A stretch of DNA of 55,800 bases from an uncultured Clostridia bacterium (GCA_947625915.1 CANQPX010000009.1:1-55800); one strand, 5' to 3'; shown: positions 25,415 through 34,603, counted from the first letter of the stretch. Notes: generated by a model not told the origin, from the letters alone. Translations and numbers: made by a program.

Positions 25415-27085
25415 ATGTTATCCGATATCGAGATCGCTCAGCAGGCTAAAATGCTGAAGATCACCAAAATTGCCGAAAACCTCGGCATCGACGAAAATGA
25501 CATCGAACCTTACGGACACTATAAAGCTAAACTTTCCGAATCGCTGTTTGTAAAGACAGCTTCTAAGCCGGACGGAAAACTCATTCTCGTTACCGCAATA
25601 AACCCCACTCCCGCAGGCGAAGGAAAGACCACCATGTCTGTCGGTCTTGCGGAAGCTATGGCGAAAATAGGCAAGAACGCTGTTCTTGCACTTCGTGAAC
25701 CGTCTCTCGGTCCTGTATTCGGAATAAAAGGCGGCGCGGCAGGCGGCGGCTATGCACAAGTCGTTCCTATGGAGGACATAAACCTTCATTTTACAGGCGA
25801 TATGCACGCCATTACTGCGGCAAATAATCTCCTTTGTGCACTTCTTGACAACCATATGCAGCAGGGCAACGCTCTGAAAATAGATCAGCGCAGGATCATG
25901 ATCGACCGCTGCCTTGACATGAACGACCGTGCCCTCAGAAATATCGTCATCGGTATGGGCGGCAAAGTCAACGGCATTCCCCGTCAGGATTCGTTCAGAA
26001 TAACCGTTGCTACCGAAGTAATGGCTATACTTTGCCTTGCTTCCGACCTTACAGACCTGAAAGAACGTCTCGGACGTATCCTTGTTGCTTACACATATGA
26101 AGGCAAGCCCGTTTATGCAAGAGATCTCGGCGCACACGGTGCAATGACCGCGCTCCTTAAAGATGCTCTTAAACCTAATCTTGTACAGACGCTGGAAAAT
26201 ACTCCCGCGATCATGCACGGCGGTCCTTTCGCAAATATTGCTCACGGCTGCAATTCCATACGCGCAACGAAACTTGCTCTCAAACTCGGCGATTACTGCA
26301 TCACGGAAGCGGGATTCGGCGCAGATCTTGGCGCGGAGAAATTCTTTGACATAAAGTGCCGATTTGCGGGACTGAAACCTTCCTGCGCCGTTCTTGTGGC
26401 AACTATCCGTGCGCTGAAATACAACGGCGGCGTTCCCAAGGCGGAACTTTCAAACGAAAATGTTGACGCGCTGAAAAAAGGCATTGTAAACTTGCAGACG
26501 CACATTGAAAATATACGCAAGTTCGGTGTTCCGGTAGTTGTTGCGATAAACCGTTTTCACACCGATACCGATGCGGAGATCGCATATCTTAAAGAATTCT
26601 GCGAAAACATGGGCGTTGAAGTTTCACTTGCGGAAATTTTTGCAAAAGGCGGCGAAGGCGGCATTGATCTTGCGAATAAAGTTTGCGCTGTTATCGAAAA
26701 GGGACAGGCGGACTTCAAACCGCTCTATGATGAAAAACTTCCCATCAAGGAAAAGATCGGCATTATTGCCAAGGAAATTTACCGTGCTGACGGTGTAACG
26801 TTCACCGCGCAAGCCGAAAAAGCTATCAAAGAGATCAACGATCTTGGTTTTGCGGAGATCCCGGTATGTGTTGCAAAGACTCAATATTCGCTTTCCGACG
26901 ATCCCAACAAACTCGGCAAACCCGAGAATTTCAACATTACTGTTCGTGATGTAAAGCTTTCGGCGGGAGCGGGATTTGTTGTTGCGCTCACGGGTGATAT
27001 AATGGTAATGCCGGGACTTCCGAAAGCTCCTGCCGCATTACAGATCGACTGCGACAACAACGGCAATATTTCGGGATTATTCTAA
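25415..27085 (+). CDS. fhs: Formate-tetrahydrofolate ligase
   Basis: This enzyme joins formate and tetrahydrofolate with ATP to give 10-formyl-THF, feeding purine synthesis and one-carbon metabolism (or the Wood-Ljungdahl methyl branch). At 556 aa it has the standard length. Clear marks are [11 protein letters not shown] (P-loop, near 64-74), [22 protein letters not shown]-type block near 97-118, and the GAHGAM and [13 protein letters not shown] blocks. It has its own promoter; AGGGGG precedes the ATG. Nothing else of one-carbon metabolism is in the window, so which pathway it serves is open. Confidence 0.97.
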   Translation: MLSDIEIAQQAKMLKITKIAENLGIDENDIEPYGHYKAKLSESLFVKTASKPDGKLILVTAINPTPAGEGKTTMSVGLAEAMAKIGKNAVLALREPSLGPVFGIKGGAAGGGYAQVVPMEDINLHFTGDMHAITAANNLLCALLDNHMQQGNALKIDQRRIMIDRCLDMNDRALRNIVIGMGGKVNGIPRQDSFRITVATEVMAILCLASDLTDLKERLGRILVAYTYEGKPVYARDLGAHGAMTALLKDALKPNLVQTLENTPAIMHGGPFANIAHGCNSIRATKLALKLGDYCITEAGFGADLGAEKFFDIKCRFAGLKPSCAVLVATIRALKYNGGVPKAELSNENVDALKKGIVNLQTHIENIRKFGVPVVVAINRFHTDTDAEIAYLKEFCENMGVEVSLAEIFAKGGEGGIDLANKVCAVIEKGQADFKPLYDEKLPIKEKIGIIAKEIYRADGVTFTAQAEKAIKEINDLGFAEIPVCVAKTQYSLSDDPNKLGKPENFNITVRDVKLSAGAGFVVALTGDIMVMPGLPKAPAALQIDCDNNGNISGLF

Positions 27086-27098
27086 AATAAAACTGAAA

Positions 27099-27122
27099 TT
27101 CAAGGCTCATGCGAGCCTTGAA
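27099..27122. terminator. Hairpin between fhs and repeat copy 4
   Basis: CAAGGCTC (27101-27108) pairs with GAGCCTTG (27113-27120), extended by TT/AA. It begins 14 bases after the fhs stop codon and ends one base before the CAGCTTGTTGA end of repeat copy 4. It has no T run on either strand, so it is a weak terminator at best. Confidence 0.5.
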
Positions 27123-27123
27123 T

Positions 27124-27470
27124 CAGCTTGTTGAAAAAGTTTTTAACAATTTTGCGCGCAGCGCAAAATTGAGCAAAAAGTTCGCCAGCCTTTCAAGGCT
27201 GCGGGGTCGAGGGGCGGAGCCCCCGCCGCCGTCCGCAGACGGCGGAACTCCTAATGCCTTTAGGAGCTCCGCTGGGGGTGAATTTACGCCGCAGGCGTAA
27301 AGAGGGGGAAGCCCTGCGATAGAGGGCTTCCCCCTTGGCATTAACAATTGTTGCCATTTAAGCCTTGCAAAACAGCCCGGTGAGCTGTTTTGCAATACAG
27401 AGCAATTTGTTTTACTAAAAAATGATCCATTGTTTGATAGCAAACTATATTATGCTTTATCAACAAGCTG
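27124..27470 (-). repeat. Hairpin-mosaic element, copy 4 (both ends intact)
   Basis: 347 bp with terminal inverted repeats CAGCTTGTTGA (27124-27134) and TCAACAAGCTG (27460-27470). Both ends touch hairpins of unrelated sequence (27099-27122 and 27472-27501). The first conserved stem (27367-27393) reads GCAAAACAGC/GCTGTTTTGC, a C-G to A-T change on both arms compared with the other copies. The next hairpin is the GGGGGAAGCCCT type; the third is TTTACGCC/GGCGTAAA, found only here. Between it and the long AATTTTGCG stem lie GCCGTCtgcGGACGGC-like and GGGGCTCC/GGAGC stems. Confidence 0.92.
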
Positions 27471-27471
27471 A

Positions 27472-27501
27472 ATGCAGGACTCTTGCGAGTCCTGCATTTT
27501 T
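27472..27501 (+). terminator. Intrinsic terminator between repeat copy 4 and the FN3 gene
   Basis: ATGCAGGACTC (27472-27482) pairs with GAGTCCTGCAT (27487-27497), followed by five T on the plus strand. It abuts the TCAACAAGCTG end of repeat copy 4 and lies two bases from the stop codon of the minus-strand FN3 gene. Confidence 0.75.
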
Positions 27502-27503
27502 AA

Positions 27504-30500
27504 TTACTTTGTAAGTTTTTCAATGCTCTTTATGCGGTATCTTTTCTGACCGCCGGAAACTATCCTAAGTTTGTTGTTGTTCGGCATGATGTCCGGTAAC
27601 GCGGTGAAAAGCAATACTCCCGAATTGAAACTTCCCGCGAACAGACCGCCGAATGAACCGCCGCCCGACGCTATATCGGAAATATGATCCTTATAAATTA
27701 CCATCGCATACGGCGAGAAACTTGATGTTTCAAACTGTACGCACCATACATTGTCAATGTCGAGGACTGCGCTCGGCAGAACTTCGAGCCGACGTTCCCT
27801 TGATACAGTAATATCATCTTCCTCGATAGTCTCCTCATCGGCATATTCATCTATATGCACAATGGAGATGTAATCACGGTATGCTATCAATCTATCCGGT
27901 ATAGGCATTGTGATCGTGACATTGTAACCGTTGTTCGGAAGTATCGCGACCTTTGTGTTTTCGCTGTAAACACTTATGTCGAAAGGATAGATTATAAAGC
28001 TGTTGAGACCTCCCGCAAAGCTTTTCAGAACATCTCTTACAGTCTGCGTCGCCTCGGTGCTTGTTGTAAAGTAAACATCTACCGATTCATCAAATGCGCC
28101 GTGATTTGCAGATGCGGAAATGTATTCGCCGTGAGAAATACCGTAAGGAGCTGTTCCCTTAATGGTAAGATCCCTGTCAATATCTGTAAGCGAACCTGTT
28201 GTCGGAGTAGCCGTAACGGGCATAGAATATTCTCCGTAGACTCTCTCTCCGCCTATATCCTTATAAGCAGCGACCATATACCTGTAATTCTTTCCGTTCG
28301 TAAGTCCGAGGTGAGTATATGTAGTCTGTGAAGTTACCGTTATCGGATCGTATTCCATCGTCACCTCATTATAAAGGTAAACAACATATCCTTGTGCGCC
28401 TGTTACAGCCGACCAATTGAGCACGACCTGACGGTTTCCGGGAGTTGCGGTAAGGTCTACCGCAGCCGTCATAGAAACGCCTATATTTACGCTTATGGAA
28501 ATAGTCGGCGGGCTGTAAGTCCTTTCGCCGTTGACCGTCTTATACGCAACGACATAATATATCCATGTATCGCCGTTTATCAGGTTTGTATGGTTATATC
28601 CGGGTTGGCTCACATCATATGAATACATACGTCTGTCCTTTGCGGAATAAGCGTAGACCATATAACCTTCCGCGCCGGGAGATGCGGTCCATGTAAGGTT
28701 TGCAGTGCCGTCTGTTGTGGTCACCGCAAAATCCTTCGGAGCGTCAAGTATATCGCCGACTTTGATGCTTACGATTATGGAAGGTTCGCTGTAAACTCTT
28801 TCACCGCTTACGGTCTTGTAAGCAATTACGCGGTACTCGTAAGTATCACCGTTATTGAGTCTGGTGTGATTGAAGCCCGGATCGCTAAGATCTACATTAT
28901 GCAGATCGCTGCTGTCCTTATAATCCGCCCAAGATTCGCCGGGACGTCTGTACTGGAGGATATAACCTTCCGCGCCGTCAACGTCCGACCAAGTAACAGT
29001 AGTTTCGCCGTCTTCTGTTTCAACGGTAACGTCCTGAGGAACATTAAGTCCAAAGCCTACTTTCAAGGTTACGGCGTTAGATTCACCGCTTGGTATTTCC
29101 TGAGGAGTTTCATGGGAACTGTCACCGTCAATATGTTTATATGCAACTACCCAATATGTATAACGCTGATCGTTTATAAGATTTGTATGTGTATACGTTG
29201 TATCGGTAAGACCTTCAAAAAATCCATCAGAACCATCTGTAAGATTTTCCCAGAACAAAGTATAAGTATCAGCGCCAGGTACATCTTCCCAAGTTACTGT
29301 TATTGCTCCATCGACCGTGGAAGCATCAACATTAAGCGGTTGGGAAAGCGGCACACCTACCGTAACATTTGCCGGAAAAGACCAACTGCCGTATGTTTTA
29401 TCAAGGATCTTTCCGTCAACAACGGACTGAACGTTCTTATATGCTCTTACACGATAGCTGTATCTATCATTATTGTAAAGGTAATTATGAAGAAATGTAG
29501 TAACATTTCCGAGATTTCTTACCTGAGTAATAAATTCTTCTGTACGACATTTACTCGGATCACCGTGCAGATAACATTCTAACATCTTTATCTCGATCTC
29601 ATAGCCCTGAGCACCTGGTACAGGATCCCATGTAAGAGTTGTTTGTCCATCGCCTTTAGTAGGGATTATTGCAACAGGCGGATCAAGCTGGATATTCAAG
29701 CTTGAAGTCTGGTAAGCAACAGTACGGCTGAATATGGGTGTATTTCCCTTCATAATGAATGAAACTACGTAATAGCAATAAGTTTGTTTTGAGATTATGT
29801 CAAGATCTTCATAGGTATATGAAGCCGAAGTATTGAACTGTCCTTTTGAAACAGGTTCATATTCTGCAAAATCAGCTTTATATTCACCCTTTACGAACAT
29901 ATTGTACAGCCATTCACCGAACTTTTCATCTTCAAGATCTGGAGTAACTTTTCGGGCATCTTCAAGGCTTAAAGGCTTTTCGCCAATAGTTCTGAAAATA
30001 TAAAAGCCGTTATATATATTTCCGTTAGGATCACTTTTTACATTTATTGTATTCTTAGTTTCTGTGGAACTTGGTTCTACCGTTATGCTCGGAGCGAGAG
30101 GAGCAACATAGAGATGCCTTTCGTATCCGCTGTATACCGAACCGAATTTACCGTCGCCGTCCGATTCAACGCTCACACCACTGCTGGTCACCAAACCGAG
30201 ATTAGACTCATTATACTTTTGGTTATTGCCATTGTCACTGCCACCCCAGACAATTCTGTATGCTTCAACAAAATACTGATAATGAATGCCCGGCATGATA
30301 TCGGTATCGGTAAATGAAGTGAGAGTCGGGGGTAAATCACGTTTATAAGGCTCAAAACTGCCGTTTCCTACTTTTCTGTAAAGGTTATATCCTGTAATTT
30401 CACTTGAAAGATTTCCGCCTGACACATTTACCGGTGTCCATGTTATTTCTATTTTTGAGGAGTATGTCACATCATCCCCGCCGTTAACAGTAACAACAGG

Positions 30501-31379
30501 TATATCAATTTTGGTATTAAAATCTACATTACCTCCCCTTAATACATTAGTGCCTTCACAATTTTTATCATCAAGTCTGAATTTTCGTCCTCCGCCATCG
30601 CCCAAAAAAGTATCTTTACCGTCTTCTACTATTGTGTCTCCGGCACTGACAGAGCCAAAATATGACCATTCCGTCAACTCAATTATCGGATAGATCTCTG
30701 CTGTTATTTGTGAATTTTTTACTAATCCATCGCTTATGACAACAAAACTTGCCGTATCTACCAATATATCTTGATCATATATAACGCTTGAGCCTTCAGT
30801 ATCTGAAGCCTGCGTCACCTTAACATGGAAGCCGACCAAATCACCAACATTAGTAGGTTTATCATCATATTTCCATTCTACTCTTACAGCACGGTCAGAA
30901 ACTTTATATTTTATATCATAGACAGTATATAATTTAGCTGTCTGATAATCAACATCTTTATAAAGATATGTAAGATCGCCGATCTTGCCGTCTATGCGGT
31001 ATTCCTCACTGCTGCCATCAGGTGTCTGAACTGTTACAGTTGTTTTTGTAACAGCTATTACGGTAATGGCTGCCGCAGGCATAAGCATCATAGTCAGCGA
31101 CATAGCAAGCACAGCGGAAACAAACCTTCCCAAGAAAGGTTTTCTGACATAAACTATGTCGTCTTTTCTGCTGCGGTCTTTTTCCTTTTTGCCGAGTCCT
31201 TTTATTCCCAGCAGATCTCCGTTTTTATCGGAAAGCACCATATCCGCACGGCAAATAAACGCGTACCATGCTTTTACAAAGAACGCGGCTATTGTACACG
31301 GAACGAACATAAATATGTTCTTCTGTCCTTTCCTGCGAAGTCTGCCAAGTATTTCCTTTTTAGAATTAAAATCCAGCAT
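27504..31379 (-). CDS. Large surface protein with about seven FN3 domains
   Basis: The 1291-aa protein has a basic N-terminus with two hydrophobic segments (about 22-45 and 83-110), then a beta-rich region and a row of fibronectin type III domains at about 295-380, 428-555, 565-672, 680-775, 780-872, 878-965 and 970-1060. The last four share near-identical blocks such as YxVxAYKxVxGER. After them comes a beta-rich domain (1063-1230) ending in FETSSFSPYAMVIYK, then a Gly-rich hydrophobic piece (1238-1262) and a basic tail. No LPXTG- or NPQTN-like sorting signal was found, so the tail may be a simple membrane anchor. Probably extracellular, perhaps for adhesion or substrate contact. Start ATG with GGAGG seven bases upstream. 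Confidence 0.88.
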   Translation of the reverse strand: MLDFNSKKEILGRLRRKGQKNIFMFVPCTIAAFFVKAWYAFICRADMVLSDKNGDLLGIKGLGKKEKDRSRKDDIVYVRKPFLGRFVSAVLAMSLTMMLMPAAAITVIAVTKTTVTVQTPDGSSEEYRIDGKIGDLTYLYKDVDYQTAKLYTVYDIKYKVSDRAVRVEWKYDDKPTNVGDLVGFHVKVTQASDTEGSSVIYDQDILVDTASFVVISDGLVKNSQITAEIYPIIELTEWSYFGSVSAGDTIVEDGKDTFLGDGGGRKFRLDDKNCEGTNVLRGGNVDFNTKIDIPVVTVNGGDDVTYSSKIEITWTPVNVSGGNLSSEITGYNLYRKVGNGSFEPYKRDLPPTLTSFTDTDIMPGIHYQYFVEAYRIVWGGSDNGNNQKYNESNLGLVTSSGVSVESDGDGKFGSVYSGYERHLYVAPLAPSITVEPSSTETKNTINVKSDPNGNIYNGFYIFRTIGEKPLSLEDARKVTPDLEDEKFGEWLYNMFVKGEYKADFAEYEPVSKGQFNTSASYTYEDLDIISKQTYCYYVVSFIMKGNTPIFSRTVAYQTSSLNIQLDPPVAIIPTKGDGQTTLTWDPVPGAQGYEIEIKMLECYLHGDPSKCRTEEFITQVRNLGNVTTFLHNYLYNNDRYSYRVRAYKNVQSVVDGKILDKTYGSWSFPANVTVGVPLSQPLNVDASTVDGAITVTWEDVPGADTYTLFWENLTDGSDGFFEGLTDTTYTHTNLINDQRYTYWVVAYKHIDGDSSHETPQEIPSGESNAVTLKVGFGLNVPQDVTVETEDGETTVTWSDVDGAEGYILQYRRPGESWADYKDSSDLHNVDLSDPGFNHTRLNNGDTYEYRVIAYKTVSGERVYSEPSIIVSIKVGDILDAPKDFAVTTTDGTANLTWTASPGAEGYMVYAYSAKDRRMYSYDVSQPGYNHTNLINGDTWIYYVVAYKTVNGERTYSPPTISISVNIGVSMTAAVDLTATPGNRQVVLNWSAVTGAQGYVVYLYNEVTMEYDPITVTSQTTYTHLGLTNGKNYRYMVAAYKDIGGERVYGEYSMPVTATPTTGSLTDIDRDLTIKGTAPYGISHGEYISASANHGAFDESVDVYFTTSTEATQTVRDVLKSFAGGLNSFIIYPFDISVYSENTKVAILPNNGYNVTITMPIPDRLIAYRDYISIVHIDEYADEETIEEDDITVSRERRLEVLPSAVLDIDNVWCVQFETSSFSPYAMVIYKDHISDIASGGGSFGGLFAGSFNSGVLLFTALPDIMPNNNKLRIVSGGQKRYRIKSIEKLTK

Positions 31380-31444
31380 ATATATCCTCCGAAAAATATA
31401 ATTTCCATTTTACGGTATATTCTTAGGTTACACTCCACCCATTA

Positions 31445-31472
31445 TTTATAATGATACCACATTTTTTCTCAA
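31445..31472 (-). promoter_or_regulatory. Possible promoter of the FN3 gene
   Basis: TTGAGA (31472-31467) and TATAAA (31450-31445) on the minus strand with a 16-nt spacer, about 65 bp before the start codon. Confidence 0.5.
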
Positions 31473-31543
31473 AAGTAAAGTATTTTCGGTTTGATATTTT
31501 GCACAAATTTGCCCCGTATTTCAGAATATTTTGTATAACTTTC

Positions 31544-31573
31544 AAAAAAGAAGAGCGGAGGATCCCCGCTCTT
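31544..31573 (-). terminator. Terminator of the PilZ/parA/sfsA operon
   Basis: On the minus strand AAGAGCGG (31573-31566) pairs with CCGCTCTT (31558-31551), followed by C and six T. It overlaps the last bases of the 56-aa gene. Confidence 0.85.
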
Positions 31574-31742
31574 ACTGTTTCCTTGCGATCTCGTACTCAT
31601 CGTTATTGCGGTAATACGGACATTCCTCGATAGTACCCGTCAGGAACTTCTGCATCTCGTCCTCGTCAAGGCTCACCATACATGAATTGAAGCCGTATTC
31701 ATCGTCAAAAGCATAATTCGCGCAGCTGTCGCATTTTATCAT
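31572..31742 (-). CDS. Small Cys-rich protein (56 aa, DUF6472-like)
   Basis: The protein starts MIKCDSCANYAFDD and contains four Cys (CDSC, then Cys about 13 residues on, then ECPYY), so it probably binds a metal ion. The LDEDEMQKFLTG and CPYYR blocks match a small protein family widespread in Clostridia; I believe it is DUF6472, but cannot look it up. The start overlaps the sfsA stop by four bases (ATGA), so it is coupled to sfsA and is the last gene of this operon, directly before its terminator. Function unknown. Confidence 0.8.
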   Translation of the reverse strand: MIKCDSCANYAFDDEYGFNSCMVSLDEDEMQKFLTGTIEECPYYRNNDEYEIARKQ

Positions 31743-32410
31743 AATTTTATCCTCACCTCTTTGTTTATTTCCATACTTTCGGGCGTTACCCTGCAATCGT
31801 ATGCAAGTATTTTCACGCCGCGTTTTTCCGCTGTTCTGAGAGCATCGCCGAACTGCGGATGCGTCTCATCGTTCGGAGCAAAATATTTTACGTTTTCCAT
31901 CTGGACAACAAACATTATGTACGTTTCAAAGCCTTCCTCCAAGGCGCTCACAAGACCGTTGATATGCTTTATCCCCCGCTCTGTAGGCGCGTCGGGGAAC
32001 ATAACTATCCCGTCGTTTTCCAGAGTAACTCCTTTTACTTCGAGTAAAATTTTCCTGTCATTTTCCTCAATGTAAAAATCAAATCTTGAATTTCCGTGTG
32101 TATATTCCGCACGGATAACGCCGTCCGGAAACAGCTTCGGAAGAAATTCCCCCGCCGCTTTATTCGGTGCGTAACTGTCCATGTTGATGAGCCTTTCGCC
32201 CTTTTGCACCGCCACAAGGTCAAAACCCGTCTTTCGTTTTTCAGAAAAAGAACGTTCCAGCCAGACAGTGCAGCCTTCCGTAAGAAGTTCTTTGCAGCGC
32301 CCCGTATTTTTTACGTGGCATTTTTCCGTTCTGCCGTTTATTTCCGCATATGCAACAAATCTGTTCGGTCTTGAAAGGAACTTTCCCTTTACGATATTAT
32401 CGTATCTCAT
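31739..32410 (-). CDS. sfsA: SfsA family protein
   Basis: The 223-aa protein matches SfsA: an N-terminal OB-like part (KGKFLSRPNRF, HVKNTGRCKELL) and a C-terminal nuclease-like fold with RFDFYIE and LLEVKGVTLE, whose acidic and Lys residues resemble the catalytic site of restriction-type nucleases. SfsA was named for a sugar fermentation phenotype in E. coli; its real biochemical role is unsettled. It is coupled on both sides by four-base ATGA overlaps, to the ComFB-like gene before it and the 56-aa gene after it. Confidence 0.92.
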   Translation of the reverse strand: MRYDNIVKGKFLSRPNRFVAYAEINGRTEKCHVKNTGRCKELLTEGCTVWLERSFSEKRKTGFDLVAVQKGERLINMDSYAPNKAAGEFLPKLFPDGVIRAEYTHGNSRFDFYIEENDRKILLEVKGVTLENDGIVMFPDAPTERGIKHINGLVSALEEGFETYIMFVVQMENVKYFAPNDETHPQFGDALRTAEKRGVKILAYDCRVTPESMEINKEVRIKL

Positions 32411-32811
32411 ACTTTCTGATGTTTTTTCAGCCGTCTGCGCTTTATCGCAAGCCGTATCAGCACGGTAAGTATCTCTCTGCGGCTTTTGTTTTTTAGGTTT
32501 TCTGCTCTTTTAAGGTCGTCCTTGCCATTGATCCTTATCGTCATAACGGGAGCCTTTGCAAGTGCGTCCGTCATTGCTTCCGCATAACACACCGGACACC
32601 TGCAGCAATGAAATCTTTCCAGTACCTGCGGAAGATACTCTGTAACAAGTTCTCCGGCAATATCTATTTCCGTTCCGTCAGGAGTTTTCCGTGACGTTAT
32701 CTTTTCTACCTTGAAATCGCTGTCAAGAATAGGGTTTGCGGCGGTCTTTTTCCCCGTCAGCAAGCGCATTACCGCATCGGTCTTATTGCTTTTGGAAGGT
32801 TTTCCCGACAT
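32407..32811 (-). CDS. ComFB-like protein
   Basis: The 134-aa protein has the ComFB-type core at about 48-95: AGELVTEYLPQVLERF followed by the metal-binding CCRCPVC cluster (Cys69, 70, 72, 75) and AEAMTDALAK. It lacks the usual LPPRY ending and instead has a long Lys/Arg-rich C-terminus. ComFB is a small zinc-binding protein of the late competence operon in Bacillus, and relatives in other phyla bind cyclic di-nucleotides. That would fit the PilZ gene in this operon, but is inference. It is coupled to sfsA. Confidence 0.72.
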   Translation of the reverse strand: MSGKPSKSNKTDAVMRLLTGKKTAANPILDSDFKVEKITSRKTPDGTEIDIAGELVTEYLPQVLERFHCCRCPVCYAEAMTDALAKAPVMTIRINGKDDLKRAENLKNKSRREILTVLIRLAIKRRRLKKHQKV

Positions 32812-32839
32812 TTACATATCCCTTTCCGTTCACGAGATT

Positions 32840-33604
32840 TTATTTTTCAATTATTTCCGGGTAAAGTGATTCCGCCAATCTGACGTAATCTTTTGCCGCT
32901 TTGCAGCCGGGGGAATACTCGGTAATTACCTCCTGATGAGCGGGAGCTTCCGCCACTGCCACGGAAATGGATATCTTTTCCTCCAGAACTTTTGTTTTCA
33001 GCTGATCTGCAACGATCGCGACCATTTCCTCGACGTCCTTGGCGAGAGCCTGCTTCTTAACATATTTTGTCAACAATATGCCGCGTATATTCAGTTTTTT
33101 GTTATAATATTTTTTCACCGCAAGGATAGTTTCCCGAAGCTGGGCTATGCCTTGGAGCGAAAGTATTTCCGGCGTCATGGGGATAATAAGGTCGTCCGCC
33201 GCCGTATATGCGTTTATCGTAAGGATAGACAGTGCCGGGGGCGTATCTATTATTATATAGTCATAAGCCGCCCTGATAGTTTTAAGTATATCTTTAAGGA
33301 TAAATTCCCTGCGGCTGCTCGTAAGTTCGAGCTCGCTGCCCGAAAGCAGGATATTTGAAGTTATCACATCGCAGATACGGGTAGTTTTTATTGCGTCTTT
33401 TATATTACATTCCCCTGTCATGACATCGTGTATAGTATATCCCTCGTCCTCCGCGCCGAGCGAAAACGAAAGATTTCCCTGAGGATCCATATCTATTGCG
33501 AGGACGCGTTTTCCCCTGCTTACAAATATTCCCGTAAGAGCGGCGCAGGTAGTGGTTTTTCCGACTCCGCCTTTTTGGTTCGTAACAACGATAACAGTTG
33601 CCAT
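32840..33604 (-). CDS. ParA/Soj-family ATPase (no ParB)
   Basis: A 254-aa ParA-type ATPase with the deviant Walker A KGGVGKTT (11-18), DMDPQGN (switch I) and DTPPALS (switch II). It has no N-terminal HTH, as in Soj or type Ib ParA. No ParB gene or parS-like site was seen near it, and the neighbours (PilZ, ComFB-like, SfsA) are not those of an origin region. ParA relatives without ParB often position chemotaxis, pilus or carboxysome complexes, so a positioning role is more likely here than chromosome segregation. Gaps are 57 nt to the PilZ gene and 28 nt to the ComFB-like gene. Confidence 0.9.
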   Translation of the reverse strand: MATVIVVTNQKGGVGKTTTCAALTGIFVSRGKRVLAIDMDPQGNLSFSLGAEDEGYTIHDVMTGECNIKDAIKTTRICDVITSNILLSGSELELTSSRREFILKDILKTIRAAYDYIIIDTPPALSILTINAYTAADDLIIPMTPEILSLQGIAQLRETILAVKKYYNKKLNIRGILLTKYVKKQALAKDVEEMVAIVADQLKTKVLEEKISISVAVAEAPAHQEVITEYSPGCKAAKDYVRLAESLYPEIIEK

Positions 33605-33661
33605 ATTTTTATCTGCTTCCTTGAAAAAAATTATCCGCCGTTTTCCGTTCTGCGGAAAAAT

Positions 33662-34321
33662 TCATCGGCGTTTGGCGTTTGAGGCTTTTTTGCGTTCCCT
33701 TTCGGCAACTTGGCAATCGAAGATAAATCTTGCCAGTTTTTCCTCTTGGGAATGGTTGATATTCATGAACCTGCAGCCGTATCCGACTATTTTCCCGTCC
33801 TCATCGCGCTGAACACGCAAGACTTCCGCCAGCAGCTGCATTTCACCGTCCAGAAAATGGAGCATGACCTGATCGCCGATCTCGAAATCGGAATTGCTGC
33901 TGAACAGCACGCCGCCGAGGTTAAGGTTGATGAAATGGAGTTCCACCGGGTCGTCAAAGGAAAACATTTCCTCTCCGCGTATATAGAACGGAGACATAGC
34001 ATTGAAATCCACCGTTACCTTAAAGCTTCTGCGGCGTTCTTGGAGCATTTCGCCTTCGCTGACATGGAAATTCATCTGATATTCCGTACACAGGTCAACA
34101 GTAGTGCGGTATCTTACCCTGTCGCCGTTGACATATTCAAAGATAGCTTCTATCTGTTCGTCCTTGGCGATGACAGGATAGTCGCTGCCCTTGAGCATGA
34201 CGAGTTCTGAGCCTTTTATTTTAAAGAAATCCTTCGGAAAGTACACGGATTCCGTAGAAATGAGCAATTTCCCTCTTGAATCATATATCAGAACTTTACT
34301 TATTTTATCTTTATTTATCAT
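33662..34321 (-). CDS. PilZ-domain protein with degenerate c-di-GMP motif
   Basis: A 219-aa cytoplasmic protein. Residues 1-90 form a YcgR-like N-terminal beta domain; the PilZ domain starts near 95. The canonical RxxxR reads RRRSFK (96-101; second Arg is Lys), and the D/NxSxxG motif reads NLNLGG (132-137; Ser is Asn). PilZ proteins bind c-di-GMP and then control motility, adhesion or polysaccharide; with these changes binding is possible but not certain. The start has GGAGG at a good distance. It is the first gene of the operon, and a 248-bp MITE occupies most of its leader. Confidence 0.85.
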   Translation of the reverse strand: MINKDKISKVLIYDSRGKLLISTESVYFPKDFFKIKGSELVMLKGSDYPVIAKDEQIEAIFEYVNGDRVRYRTTVDLCTEYQMNFHVSEGEMLQERRRSFKVTVDFNAMSPFYIRGEEMFSFDDPVELHFINLNLGGVLFSSNSDFEIGDQVMLHFLDGEMQLLAEVLRVQRDEDGKIVGYGCRFMNINHSQEEKLARFIFDCQVAERERKKASNAKRR

Positions 34322-34348
34322 CAGTTACCTCCAATATTTATACTTAAA

Positions 34349-34596
34349 GGCAACACCGCACAAAGATTGTCGTGCAGATGCGCCGTCAGATTTTAGTCTA
34401 TCGGTCAGCCCCTCTGTCAGCTTCGCTGACACCTCCCCTGTAGTAGGGGAGACCACGCCAGATTGTTTGAAAAAGCTGCAAAAACTTTAGTTTTTTGCAT
34501 ACTTGTCGTATGTCAAAGATCTTTCGGACAATATGACGGAAAATATGCAAGCAGATGTGCGGCAAAGCCGTAAGGCGGTCTTTGTGCGGTGCTGCC
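34349..34596. mobile_element. 248-bp MITE with inverted terminal repeats
   Basis: The ends are GGCAACACCGCACAAAGA (34349-34366) and, reversed, GGCAGCACCGCACAAAGA (34596-34579), one mismatch. Inside are hairpins GTCAGC/GCTGAC and CTCCCC/GGGGAG and no coding frame. No clear target-site duplication is visible; the flanks are AT-rich. It would be moved by a transposase encoded elsewhere. It is a different family from the hairpin-mosaic copies. Confidence 0.85.
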
Positions 34597-34603
34597 TAAT
34601 TAT

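Noticed and set aside
27510-27760. Sortase sorting signal at the C-terminus of the FN3 protein
   Set aside because: The tail has a hydrophobic piece and basic end, but no LPXTG, NPxTN or similar motif before it.
32840-33604. ParA gene as marker of the replication origin
   Set aside because: No parB, no parS-like 16-bp sites, and no dnaA, rpmH or gid genes in the neighbourhood.
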